A stretch of 12,363 nucleotides of DNA, from NCBI GenBank assembly GCA_937888615.1, contig CALABZ010000067.1, positions 1 to 12,363 of the forward strand, in the 5' to 3' direction. Positions 5,312 to 12,363 of the stretch are shown one piece after another. The position numbers and the translations under genes are program-made. This DNA comes from an uncultured Lentisphaeria bacterium. GTDB taxonomy: Bacteria > Verrucomicrobiota > Lentisphaeria > Victivallales > Victivallaceae. The notes below the pieces were generated by a model. It saw only the letters and a list, made by a program, of their open reading frames with translations. It was not told the origin of the DNA and did no database searches. Numbering within the stretch: the stretch's first letter is position 1; every line of letters begins with the position of its first letter.

Positions 5312-8143
5312 TTGGATTTGCGGCCATATCAACAATCTGCGGTTGATGCCGTATACGAACACCTCCGCAGCAAGGAAAACAATCCGTGCGTGGTTCTGCC
5401 TACAGGCTGTCACGCGAAAGATCACCCCATTTTGATGTATGACGGAAGCGTCAAAAAAGTTCAGGACATTGTCGTTGGCGATATCATCATGGGTGCGGAC
5501 TCGACTCCGCGCCATGTGCTTGCATTGGCTCGCGGTCATGAAGCGATGGCGAGAATCACGCCGATCAAAGGGGAACCGTTTGTTGTAAATATAAACCACA
5601 TTCTGTCTCTGGTCAGTACGAGCGAGAGGAAAGGAGATTTCCCTTATTACCAAAAGGGCGGCGAAATCACGAACATCACCGTCCGGGAATATCTGACAAA
5701 GTCAAAATCATGGCGGCATCTGCGGAAACTCTATCGCGTCCCGGTGGAGTTTGCCATCCCGCAGAATCTACCGATACCGCCGCATATTCTGGGCTTGCTC
5801 CTCGGCGATGGAACAATGACACATGCCATCGGGTTAACGAGTGCTGATGAAGAATTGGGCGATGAATTCAGCCGATATGCTGAAAGCCTCGGATGTTCAG
5901 TTCGCGTCAGCGAAAACGACTGCGATGTTCCAACATATTTTGCAACGGTTGCAAAAGGAGAGAGAAATCCCCTTTTTGAAATGCTGCATCAGCTCGGTTT
6001 GCGCGGACATTGCGCTCACAACAAGTTCATTCCGAGAGAGTATTTGACCGCATCCCGATCCGATCGGTTGCAATTGCTGGCAGGATTGCTGGATAGTGAC
6101 GGATTCTTTGACGGTCATTGTTTGGAAATTACCACACAGTCACAAGAACTTGCCGGAGACATTGTGTTTCTTGCACGAAGCCTTGGGCTCATGGCAAACT
6201 GTCATGAGAAATATTGCGCCTGTCAGACCGGCGCAGGCGGCTGGTACTACCGGATGCATATTTCCGGCGATCTTTCGCCGATTCCGTGCCGCAGAAAGCG
6301 TCATGTGTTCAATATTCGCCTGCAAAAGAAAAATGTACTCCGGACGGGATTTTCCGTGGAAGAGTTACCGGAAGATGATTTTTTCGGTTTTGAACTGGAT
6401 GGAGACCATTTGTATGTGGATGGAAACTTTATGGTCCATCACAATACCGGTAAATCGATTGTAATCGCAAAGATCGTTTCGGACGCCGTCAAAAACTGGA
6501 ATGGACGAGTCCTTATTTTGGCGCACGTCAAAGAGTTACTCGAACAGAACGCCGGGAAGATCCGGGCGCTCTGCCCGGAACTGAAAATCGGCATTTTCTC
6601 CGCCGGTCTGAAATCCCGCGACACATCGGAACAGGTGATCGTCGCCGGAATCCAGTCCGTATATAACAAAGCCTGCGACCTCGGCGCGTTTGACTTGGTT
6701 CTGATCGATGAAGCACACCTTCTGCCGCCGCCGAGCAGCAAAGCCGAGGACGGAGAAGGGATGTACCGCTCGTTCATGAAAGATATGGCGGTCATCAATC
6801 CGCACGTCCGTCTGATCGGGCTTACCGCGACGCCTTACCGGCTCAAGGGCGGACTCATCTGCCAGCCGGAAAATTTGCTCAACGAGATTTGCTACGAGGT
6901 CGGGCTGAAAGAGATGATTCAGCAGGGCTATCTGTCGCCGCTTGTCTCCCGCGCCGGTCGTGCCGAGGCAAAACTCGACGGACTGCATGTGCGCGGCGGT
7001 GAATTTATCAACGACGAAGTCGCCTCCGCGATGGACACGGACGAACTGGTTTCATCCGCTTGTCGGGAGATCGTGGATTTGACCCGCGACCGGAAAGCGG
7101 TGCTGATTTTTACCTCCAGCGTCGATCATTGCAAGCATGTGGCGGAAAAGATTACCGCCTTGTCGGGAATGGGATGCGCGATGGTAACCGGTGAAACCTC
7201 ATCCGGCGAACGGGCTGAAATCATCAGCCGATTCAAGGGCGAATACGTCTCCGCCGACCTGTTCGGTACACCGAAGCCGCCGCTCAAGTTTCTTTGCAAC
7301 GTGAATGTGCTTACGACCGGCTTCGATAGTCCGAACACGGATTGTGTTGTGTTGCTTCGCCCCACAAATTCCGCCGGATTGTATGTGCAGATGGTGGGAC
7401 GCGGGACCCGGCTCAGTCCGGCGACAGGGAAGCAAAATTGCCTTGTTTTGGACTACGGCGGCAATGTGCTTCGGCACGGTCCTGTCGACATGATCAATAT
7501 CAAGGAACCCGGCGCTGGCAAAGGCGGCGATGCTCCGGCGAAAAAATGTCCGAAGTGTCTGGCGCTCATTCACGCCGGGTATGCGAAGTGTCCGGAATGC
7601 GGATACGAATTTCCTCCGCCGGAGGGTAACGACAAACTTTCCCGGAACGCTTCGACCGCCGGAATCATTTCCGGTCAGGTGGAACACACCGATTACGAGG
7701 TACTGGACACCTTTTACGCCGTCCATGAAAAGCGTTATGCGGAACCCGGAACGCCGCGAACCATGCGCGTTGATTACCGGATCGGATTCAACGACTTCAA
7801 ATCGGAATGGGTCTGTCCGGAGCATACCGGATACGCTCGCGGCAAATTTGAAAAGTGGTGGCGGGAACGGGCCGCTCTCGGCTGTCCGATTCCAACTACC
7901 GCGCACGAAGCCGTAGCGTTGGCCAACGAGGGGCTTCTGGCGGCTCCGGAGTCGATCACCGTCAAATCGGTCACGGGCGAGAAGTTCGACCGGATAACGG
8001 GCTGGCGCTTGAAACCGCGTCCCGTTATGCGCGAACCCGGCGACGACTCACGGGAAATCAATGCAGAATTCGACCCGCCGACCAACAGTCCCGCCGACCT
8101 TGGCGTAGCGCAGGACGAATTCGACGATTCGGTTCCATTTTAA
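5312..8143 (+). CDS. DEAH superfamily 2 helicase precursor containing an intein
   Basis: This is a 943-residue precursor. The TTG start at 5312 lies 8 bases after GGAG (5300-5303) and gives the usual SF2 opening MDLRPYQQSAVDAV. Residues 1-32 end in LPTG, residues 33-378 are an intein, and the C-extein starts TGKSIVIAK. Splicing restores motif I, PTGTGKS, in a 597-residue helicase. Other motifs in precursor numbering are DEAH at 466-469, LTATPYR with T505-A-T507, a motif V-like TTGFDSPNTDC, and motif VI QMVGRGTR at 693-700. A four-cysteine zinc ribbon follows (C746, C749, C760, C763), then an unassigned C-terminal domain with a tryptophan-rich KWWRERA segment. Relatives in phage early regions unwind branched DNA during replication and recombination. 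The gene is divergent from the toxin-antitoxin pair and followed at once by the HNH-like gene. Confidence 0.88.
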   Translation: MDLRPYQQSAVDAVYEHLRSKENNPCVVLPTGCHAKDHPILMYDGSVKKVQDIVVGDIIMGADSTPRHVLALARGHEAMARITPIKGEPFVVNINHILSLVSTSERKGDFPYYQKGGEITNITVREYLTKSKSWRHLRKLYRVPVEFAIPQNLPIPPHILGLLLGDGTMTHAIGLTSADEELGDEFSRYAESLGCSVRVSENDCDVPTYFATVAKGERNPLFEMLHQLGLRGHCAHNKFIPREYLTASRSDRLQLLAGLLDSDGFFDGHCLEITTQSQELAGDIVFLARSLGLMANCHEKYCACQTGAGGWYYRMHISGDLSPIPCRRKRHVFNIRLQKKNVLRTGFSVEELPEDDFFGFELDGDHLYVDGNFMVHHNTGKSIVIAKIVSDAVKNWNGRVLILAHVKELLEQNAGKIRALCPELKIGIFSAGLKSRDTSEQVIVAGIQSVYNKACDLGAFDLVLIDEAHLLPPPSSKAEDGEGMYRSFMKDMAVINPHVRLIGLTATPYRLKGGLICQPENLLNEICYEVGLKEMIQQGYLSPLVSRAGRAEAKLDGLHVRGGEFINDEVASAMDTDELVSSACREIVDLTRDRKAVLIFTSSVDHCKHVAEKITALSGMGCAMVTGETSSGERAEIISRFKGEYVSADLFGTPKPPLKFLCNVNVLTTGFDSPNTDCVVLLRPTNSAGLYVQMVGRGTRLSPATGKQNCLVLDYGGNVLRHGPVDMINIKEPGAGKGGDAPAKKCPKCLALIHAGYAKCPECGYEFPPPEGNDKLSRNASTAGIISGQVEHTDYEVLDTFYAVHEKRYAEPGTPRTMRVDYRIGFNDFKSEWVCPEHTGYARGKFEKWWRERAALGCPIPTTAHEAVALANEGLLAAPESITVKSVTGEKFDRITGWRLKPRPVMREPGDDSREINAEFDPPTNSPADLGVAQDEFDDSVPF
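5408..6445 (+). mobile_element. Class 1 intein with LAGLIDADG homing endonuclease, in helicase motif I
   Basis: This is a 346-residue in-frame insertion that splits the P-loop as PTG | TGKS. Residue 1 is Cys (CHAKDHPILMYDG, block A). Block B has N61-I-N-H64. Block F is FFGFELDGDHLYVDGNFMV, and block G ends V-H-H345-N346, followed by Thr+1. This is the standard class 1 set: an N-S shift at Cys1, transfer to Thr+1, then Asn cyclisation. Unlike the intein at 1559 it has no Trp at B:12 and no Cys at F:4. Two LAGLIDADG motifs are visible, ILGLLLGDGTM and LLAGLLDSDGF, each with its Asp, and KFIPREYLTAS just before the second. The endonuclease part parallels that of the first intein. Confidence 0.9.
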
Positions 8144-8151
8144 GGAGAATG

Positions 8152-8604
8152 ATGGAAAAAATTTGCTTCAAATGTAAACGAATGCTCCCTCTCTCTGAAT
8201 TTTATCTGCATCCGAACATGGCCGATGGTCATTTAAATAAATGCAAAGAATGCAATCGTGCGGATGTTCAGCAAAATCGGAGGCGCAAGGTGAACTTTTA
8301 TCGGGAATATGACAGGCTCAGAACCAATCAACCAGAAAGAATTACAATGCGAAAAAACTTTCACCGAAGGCAGAAGAAAATGGAACCAGAAAAGTATTAT
8401 GCCCGCACTGTGGCAGACAATGCATTGCGAGATGGCCGACTTACAAAAGATGAGTATTGCTATTTTTGTAATAGTTCGGATAATCTTGAGATGCATCACC
8501 CAGATTATTCCCAACCGTTAAGAATATATTGGCTCTGCCGTATCTGTCATCGCAAACTTGACAATATGCAAAAACTTGGGATTTCACATGATAATCGCCG
8601 TTGA
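8152..8604 (+). CDS. HNH-like zinc-binding phage protein
   Basis: The protein has 150 residues. AAGGAG (8142-8147) favours the second of two adjacent ATGs, at 8152. The N-terminus is a four-cysteine knuckle: C5-x2-C8 (CFKCKRMLPLSEFY) and C31-x2-C34 (NKCKECNR). The middle is strongly basic (NRRRK, HRRQKK). The C-terminal half is an HNH/treble-clef-like module: C103-x2-C106, then EMHHPDY with H115-H116, and WLCRICHRKLD with C129, C132 and H133. Small phage proteins ending in 'HHxDYxxPLxxxWLCxxCH' are common and are usually called HNH endonuclease-like; cleavage has rarely been shown. Base use is visibly more AT-rich than in the genes on either side, suggesting separate arrival. It overlaps the next gene by 17 bases. 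Confidence 0.68.
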   Translation: MEKICFKCKRMLPLSEFYLHPNMADGHLNKCKECNRADVQQNRRRKVNFYREYDRLRTNQPERITMRKNFHRRQKKMEPEKYYARTVADNALRDGRLTKDEYCYFCNSSDNLEMHHPDYSQPLRIYWLCRICHRKLDNMQKLGISHDNRR

Positions 8605-9121
8605 TTTTGACAACACGATTGCCGGGACGACTTTCCCGGAAATACACGGAGAAATCGCTGGAGCAATAGATGCCTTGAAACGTTTTCAGCAGGCCGGACA
8701 CACGATCATTTTATGGACGTGCCGCGAAGGTAAAGTGTTGAATGATGCTCTTTTCTGGCTCGCCGATCATGGTTTTTCCCCTGACTGCGTAAACTGTCAC
8801 AGTGAAAAGCAGATCGCCGAATGGGGAACCGATCCACGGAAAATCGGTGCGGACGTGTACATCGACGACCGGAACGCGCTCTGCGAAATCGACTGGAAAC
8901 GCATCGAAGATTTCATCAATGGAAAAACACCGAATGTCGTTTTTGACGAAAAATCGCAGATCCGCGAACTACTTGATGAGAACAGATTGCTTATCGAAGT
9001 GTTGCGGGAACGCTGCGAACTCTGCGGCGACCGGTCAGCCTGCCCGAACTGCCGTATTGATTATGTTCTGAAACAGATAAAACACAGAAGGAAAAATTTA
9101 CCATGTCCACAAGAGCATTGA
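8588..9121 (+). CDS. HAD-superfamily hydrolase with C-terminal cysteine cluster
   Basis: The protein has 177 residues. The ATG at 8588 follows GGGA by about 6 bases and gives MIIAVDFDNTIAGT. HAD motif I is D6-F-D8-N-T10, with the nucleophile and the acid/base Asp. Motif II is T44 in IILWTCREG, and motif IV is D93-D94 in ADVYIDDRN. The motif III lysine is probably in the HSEKQ segment. The small cap and size are like phage and Bacteroides HAD phosphatases of unknown substrate; a nucleotide or sugar phosphate is likely. After about residue 110 comes a helix (SQIRELLDENRLLIEVLRER) and a cysteine cluster, C143-x2-C146 and C152-x2-C155, probably a zinc site, which is not part of the HAD core. The gene overlaps the next by 19 bases. 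Confidence 0.72.
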   Translation: MIIAVDFDNTIAGTTFPEIHGEIAGAIDALKRFQQAGHTIILWTCREGKVLNDALFWLADHGFSPDCVNCHSEKQIAEWGTDPRKIGADVYIDDRNALCEIDWKRIEDFINGKTPNVVFDEKSQIRELLDENRLLIEVLRERCELCGDRSACPNCRIDYVLKQIKHRRKNLPCPQEH

Positions 9122-9543
9122 TTTCCATAGAGGATGCGGACGGAAAAGTCCGCAGCTCATATCTGCATTTCGACGGCTACCCGTCCGGGGCCGGCCGAAT
9201 TCTGATCGATCATTACAACACGTCGGAATCCGCCGAAGCCCTGCTGGCGCTCGGCTTCCTGTCCGCCCTTGGCGAACGGCTTGCGCCCGAATCCGGCGAA
9301 AAACACGATTACGAGAATCCCGTCGAGGGTGTCTGCATCGCATATCACCGTGATCGCGGCGAACCGTTCCGTCCGGTGACCGTCTGGGCGAATGCCGAAG
9401 AGATGCTGGCCAATGCCGCCGACCGCTTCTGGGCGGAATATGTGTATCTCTTCCGCGACGGCAAGTGGTTTGTCGAAACCTGCTACCGGCAATCCGGATG
9501 GCGTCTGGTAACCGATGTGTTGAAGGAGCATGACAATGAGTAA
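9103..9543 (+). CDS. Conserved phage protein of unknown function (MSTRALI-type)
   Basis: The protein has 146 residues, starting inside the HAD gene's 3' end after AAGGAA (9088-9093). It opens MSTRALISIEDADGKVRSSY, then LHFDGYPSGAGRILIDHY. This is the beginning of a family seen in phages and bacteria in which a short beta strand pair is followed by a 'HxDGYPxGxGxxLxxHY' segment. I know no assigned function. The rest alternates helices (SAEALLALGFLSALGERL) and strands (EYVYLFRDGKWFVETCY). No signal peptide, membrane segment or nuclease motif is visible. Its ribosome-binding-site-linked overlap with the next gene suggests co-expression. Confidence 0.6.
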   Translation: MSTRALISIEDADGKVRSSYLHFDGYPSGAGRILIDHYNTSESAEALLALGFLSALGERLAPESGEKHDYENPVEGVCIAYHRDRGEPFRPVTVWANAEEMLANAADRFWAEYVYLFRDGKWFVETCYRQSGWRLVTDVLKEHDNE

Positions 9544-9856
9544 AATCGACTGGAAAGTGACCGAACAGAATCTCTCTCAGGAGCTGGTGAGTTCCGACAA
9601 CCGCTGGCACATTTCAAAGACGCAGGAAGGACACACCGAACCGAAATTCTTCCTGTCGAATTATGACCTTCTGCTGACACCGCACGGAACCGGATCGGAT
9701 TACCGCGAGTGCTTTGAAAAGTTTATTGCCGACTGCGATGAGTTCATGCGGAAGGTCGCCGCTGTTCAGAATGAGGCGCGGATGCACATGGATACTCTGC
9801 TGAAAGCCGCCGAATCCCTTGAAAATCAGAATAAGGAATCCTCCCATGAAGATTGA
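9536..9856 (+). CDS. Hypothetical phage protein
   Basis: The protein has 106 residues. AAGGAG (9523-9528) is 7 bases before the ATG at 9536, which is therefore preferred to the in-frame ATG at 9530. I do not recognise it. The N-terminal half looks like a beta hairpin rich in aromatic residues (KIDWKV...RWHISKT...KFFLSNYDLLLTP). The C-terminal half is a long helix with heptad-like spacing (FEKFIADCDEFMRKVAAVQN and on to ENQNKESSHED), possibly a coiled coil. It is acidic overall. It lies between the MSTRALI-type gene (8-base overlap) and the MazG-like gene (11-base overlap), so it is translated with them. Confidence 0.5.
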   Translation: MSKIDWKVTEQNLSQELVSSDNRWHISKTQEGHTEPKFFLSNYDLLLTPHGTGSDYRECFEKFIADCDEFMRKVAAVQNEARMHMDTLLKAAESLENQNKESSHED

Positions 9857-10100
9857 AACCGTACTTGCGCAGATTTTTTCCGAGATCGACCGCGCCGAAA
9901 AACTGCATCCCGACTGGCCGACCGACCCGATTCATCAGGCGGCAGTGGTGACCGAGGAGGCGGGAGAACTTTTGCAGGCGAGTCTGAACCGCGACGAGCA
10001 GAAGGGAACGAAGCGTCAAATGATTATCGAGGCGACGCACACCGCAGCAACCGCGATTCGCTTCCTAAAAAACATTGAGGAGAGTGAAAATCATGAGTGA
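9846..10100 (+). CDS. MazG-like nucleotide pyrophosphohydrolase
   Basis: The protein has 84 residues; AAGGA at 9833-9837 precedes the ATG at 9846. Residues 18-47 (EKLHPDWPTDPIHQAAVV then TEEAGELLQASL) contain the metal-binding E37-E38-x2-E41 motif of all-alpha NTP pyrophosphohydrolases. The second motif is E62-A-T-H65 in IIEATHTAATAIRFL, where the commoner second residue is Asp. The size is that of the short phage MazG-like proteins, about half a full MazG domain pair. Such enzymes hydrolyse non-canonical or excess (d)NTPs to monophosphates, and some phage versions act on dCTP, dUTP or (p)ppGpp; the substrate here cannot be read from sequence. It overlaps the following BRO-N gene by 8 bases. 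Confidence 0.72.
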   Translation: MKIETVLAQIFSEIDRAEKLHPDWPTDPIHQAAVVTEEAGELLQASLNRDEQKGTKRQMIIEATHTAATAIRFLKNIEESENHE

Positions 10101-10566
10101 CGTATCTGTTTTCACCTTCCGGAAGATGCCCGTGCGCGTGGTGTCGATAAAGGATCAAAACTATTTTGTCGTTCGCGATATCTGCAATATCCTTGGCTTC
10201 TCCAACCCTAACCGCGAACTGGCGAAACATACCGCCAACGTCCCGCTTTATGAACGTATCCGCACACCCGGCGGGCTTCAGGTCGTCCGGCTGGTTCCGC
10301 GTTCCGACGTTGAAAAACTGCTTTCAGCGAACACCGGGCGCAAGGCTCTGTTGCTCGACCGCTGGCTCAAAACCGAGGTATTTCCGAAATTCGAGGCGGA
10401 TGAGCGTTCGACCGCCGAAGCGAGAAATCTTTTGACGGGATACCTGAATTTCATGAAAGAACTCATGAGTGTTCCGATTGACCGTCAGCCGGCAGTCATT
10501 TTTTCTCTGCCGGATATACCATTCCGGCTTGAAGTTCAGAAAGTGAGTTCCGAACATGACCGATAA
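10093..10566 (+). CDS. BRO-N domain protein (phage antirepressor-like)
   Basis: The protein has 157 residues; GAGGAG (10078-10083) lies 9 bases before the ATG at 10093. Residues about 5-100 follow the BRO N-terminal domain: a strand (VFTFRKMPVRVV), NYFVVRDICNILGFSNPNRE, LAKHTANVP, RTPGGLQVVRLVPRSDVEKL, and LDRWLKTEVFPKF. This is a DNA-binding fold found in phage antirepressors and baculovirus BRO proteins. The usual second domain of antirepressors (KilAC, ANT) is missing. Instead there is a short tail (NFMKELMSVPIDRQPAVIF and on). Its position in the early operon, next to replication genes, is typical. A regulatory role is inferred. It overlaps the primase gene by 11 bases. Confidence 0.72.
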   Translation: MSDVSVFTFRKMPVRVVSIKDQNYFVVRDICNILGFSNPNRELAKHTANVPLYERIRTPGGLQVVRLVPRSDVEKLLSANTGRKALLLDRWLKTEVFPKFEADERSTAEARNLLTGYLNFMKELMSVPIDRQPAVIFSLPDIPFRLEVQKVSSEHDR

Positions 10567-12363
10567 AAATGAAATCATACGCGCGCTGAGTCTTTGGTAT
10601 CAGCCAGGAGATGTCTTTGAAATCCGTGTTCTTGACGCGGTGAGCGCCGAATGGATGCGTCCGCACATGGAGTCAGGATACTTCGATTATGAACACATTC
10701 CGTCTGCCGCCGACGCCATCGGCAAACTGCGTTCCTATCGCGGGGCGTATGCAACCATCAACCCGGTAAAAACGGATCTGCTGGCCCGCGCCTGTAACCG
10801 GATTCGCGGTATCACCAAGGAACCGACGACTGCCGATTCGGATATTGCCGAACGTCGCTGGCTTCTCATCGACTGCGATCCGAAACGTGTGTCTGGCGTT
10901 TCCAGTACCGATACGGAACATGAAGCAGCACTGCAAAAGGCGCAGGAACTCCGAAAAGACATGGCCTCAGTCGGCTGGCCGGAACCGATTTTGACCGACA
11001 GCGGAAACGGCGCACAAATGCTTTATCGCATTTCTCTCCCTGCCGATGACAACGGCCTTGTCCAGCGGACGGTTGAAGCGTTAACCGCCGCAACGACCGA
11101 TGCGGTGGAAATCGACAGCACCGTTCACAATCCGGCACGTATCTGGCGCATTCCGGGTACGATGAACTGCAAGGGCGATTCCATCCCGATTCGTCCGCAC
11201 CGCATGGCGAAGCTCATTTCTGTGCCGGAGCATTTAACTATTGTCCCGCGGGAACAGCTGGAACAAGTCGCGAATTATGCGGTTGTTGCACATTCATCTG
11301 AACCACTCAAGACCGTGACGGACGGTTTCAACATCGACCGCTGGCTCGCGCAATACTGCCCGGAACTTGGTTCGCCGCAAGACTGGAAGGGCGGCAGAAA
11401 GTGGATTTTTCCCATCTGCCCGTTCAATGATGCCCACCGCAACCGTTCGGCGGTTCTGATTCAGGAACCATCCGGCGCAATCGCATTCAAATGTCACCAC
11501 AATGGTTGCGTCGGGAACAATTGGAAAAAGTTACGCGAGCTCAAAGAGCCGGGGTGCTATCAGTCCAAGAAAACATCGTTTCCCGATGGAATAGCCACCG
11601 TTGATATTTCCGGCATTTTGTGTCAGAATATCAAAAACAAAAAAACGGTATGCAATACGCTTCCCGGATGTCTGCCGTTTCCGGAGGAACTCTACGATGT
11701 ACCCGGATTCGTTGGCGAAGTCATCCGCTTCATGACGGAATCGACGCCATACCCGAACAAAGGCGTCGCATTCGCCGCCGCGCTGGCGCTTCAGGCGCAT
11801 CTCGCGGCACGGAAAGTGGAAACGCCGCTGGGCGCGCGCACCAATCCGTATATTATCGCGCTCGCGAGATCGGGGAGCGGCAAGGACCATCCGCGCAAAG
11901 TCAACCGGCGTATTCTCTGTCAAGCCGGAATCGGCAACGAGGTTCAGGACAACATCGCGTCCGCGCAGGGACTGGAAGACGCACTTCTGGTTCATCCGGC
12001 TATGCTCTGGCAGTCCGACGAATTCTATGCTGTTTTGCGAGAAATCGTCAACGACAAAACCGGAACGAAAGAGTCCATGATGAAATATCTGCTGACGTTT
12101 TTCACCTCGGCGAATGAGATTTATACCACTCGTTCCAAGGCAGGGCAGCCGGGTGTCCAGATCAGTTGCCCGAATCTCACGCTTCTTGGAACCTGCACGC
12201 CGGGACTCTTTTTCTCGTCCATCGACGACCGCGTTCTGGCGCACGGCATGTACAGCCGTATGACCGTCATTCAGGCGGATTCGCTGCGAAAGAAAACAAT
12301 TCCGACGCACGACTTCCGCAGTCTTACGGAAAGCATTGAAAAACGTGCGAAAGCATGGGCGGA
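10556..12363 (+). CDS. Primase-helicase: AEP-like primase, zinc site and degenerate P-loop domain (3' end outside window)
   Basis: An ATG at 10556 overlapping the BRO-N stop opens a frame with no stop to the window end, giving at least 602 residues. Residues 1-210 resemble archaeo-eukaryotic primase/PrimPol-like domains: LLIDCDP with D106 and D108, TDSGNGAQMLYRI at 148-160, and VEIDSTVHNPARIWRIPGT with D187 and R195/R198. This order of DxD, SGNG and D...NPxRIxRxPGT is the phage AEP arrangement. Residues 288-318 carry a probable zinc site: C288, H294, C313, C318 in ICPFNDAH and FKCHHNGC. From about 395 a P-loop-like domain follows, with IALARSGSGKDHP (G440-S-G-K443-D444) in place of GK[ST], and a Walker B-like LWQSDE (D488-E489). 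This part resembles DUF3987-type phage helicase domains. It should make primers and possibly unwind DNA at the phage fork. Confidence 0.75.
   Translation, partial: MTDKNEIIRALSLWYQPGDVFEIRVLDAVSAEWMRPHMESGYFDYEHIPSAADAIGKLRSYRGAYATINPVKTDLLARACNRIRGITKEPTTADSDIAERRWLLIDCDPKRVSGVSSTDTEHEAALQKAQELRKDMASVGWPEPILTDSGNGAQMLYRISLPADDNGLVQRTVEALTAATTDAVEIDSTVHNPARIWRIPGTMNCKGDSIPIRPHRMAKLISVPEHLTIVPREQLEQVANYAVVAHSSEPLKTVTDGFNIDRWLAQYCPELGSPQDWKGGRKWIFPICPFNDAHRNRSAVLIQEPSGAIAFKCHHNGCVGNNWKKLRELKEPGCYQSKKTSFPDGIATVDISGILCQNIKNKKTVCNTLPGCLPFPEELYDVPGFVGEVIRFMTESTPYPNKGVAFAAALALQAHLAARKVETPLGARTNPYIIALARSGSGKDHPRKVNRRILCQAGIGNEVQDNIASAQGLEDALLVHPAMLWQSDEFYAVLREIVNDKTGTKESMMKYLLTFFTSANEIYTTRSKAGQPGVQISCPNLTLLGTCTPGLFFSSIDDRVLAHGMYSRMTVIQADSLRKKTIPTHDFRSLTESIEKRAKAWA

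Noticed and set aside
5408..6445. Whether the helicase intein is also class 3
   Set aside because: It has Cys1, Leu at the B:12 position, Gly at the F:4 position and His rather than Thr at G:5, so class 1 fits.
11531..12310. A 259-residue open frame on the minus strand, and a plus-strand 165-residue frame at 11620-12117
   Set aside because: Both are inside the uninterrupted primase-helicase frame, which shows conserved motifs; neither shadow frame has a recognisable motif.
1..12363. CRISPR arrays, tRNA or rRNA genes, insertion sequence ends
   Set aside because: No regularly spaced repeats, cloverleaf-like segments, ribosomal RNA sequence or transposase frames were seen by eye; gaps between genes are mostly under 100 bases.

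Overview
The window is a tightly packed, almost entirely plus-strand early (replication and recombination) gene module of a tailed double-stranded DNA phage or prophage. Genes overlap by ATGA-type junctions or sit a few bases apart behind AAAGGAA/GGAG ribosome binding sites. There are no rRNA or tRNA genes and no CRISPR array. A stand-alone glycyl-radical domain of the anaerobic ribonucleotide reductase type points to a strictly or facultatively anaerobic bacterial host. The fairly GC-rich codon use, with many CCG/GAA/CGC codons, and the gene families would suit a gut bacterium of the Lentisphaerota/Victivallis kind, but that is a weak inference from sequence style.

Layout. 1-689: two small sigma-region-4-like helix-turn-helix proteins, the first cut by the window edge. 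706-1456: a RecB/DUF3799-type PD-(D/E)XK nuclease whose C-terminus has fallen out of frame. 1475-3280: a RecA-like (AAA_24/Sak4-type) ATPase interrupted inside its Walker A motif by a 343-residue intein with a LAGLIDADG endonuclease. 3273-3627: a 56-residue NrdD-like glycyl-radical domain and a small zinc-ribbon protein. 3646-4511: a DUF669 protein (probable ssDNA-binding) and a RusA Holliday junction resolvase. 4454-4708: a third sigma-region-4-like protein. 4676-5223 (minus strand): a YafQ/DinJ-type toxin-antitoxin pair with its own promoter. 5312-8143: a DEAH superfamily 2 helicase, also interrupted in its P-loop by a second intein. 8152-10566: an HNH-like zinc protein, a HAD-type phosphatase, two proteins without assigned function, a MazG-like pyrophosphohydrolase and a BRO-N protein. 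10556-end: a large primase-helicase (AEP-like primase, zinc site, P-loop domain) that runs off the window.

How the genes fit together. The nuclease, RecA-like ATPase, DUF669 protein and RusA form a recognisable phage recombination set (resection, strand annealing or exchange, ssDNA binding, junction resolution). The SF2 helicase and the primase-helicase supply replication. The glycyl-radical domain, MazG-like enzyme and HAD protein concern nucleotide supply and clean-up.

The most notable finding is a pair of inteins of different splicing chemistry, each sitting in the ATP-binding loop of a key enzyme of the same module. The first has every hallmark of a class 3 intein: Ala1, no N-terminal nucleophile, and the Trp-Cys-Thr triad. 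The second is an ordinary Cys1 class 1 intein. Until splicing occurs neither ATPase can have an intact P-loop. The stand-alone NrdD radical domain and the internally deleted nuclease are the next most interesting points.
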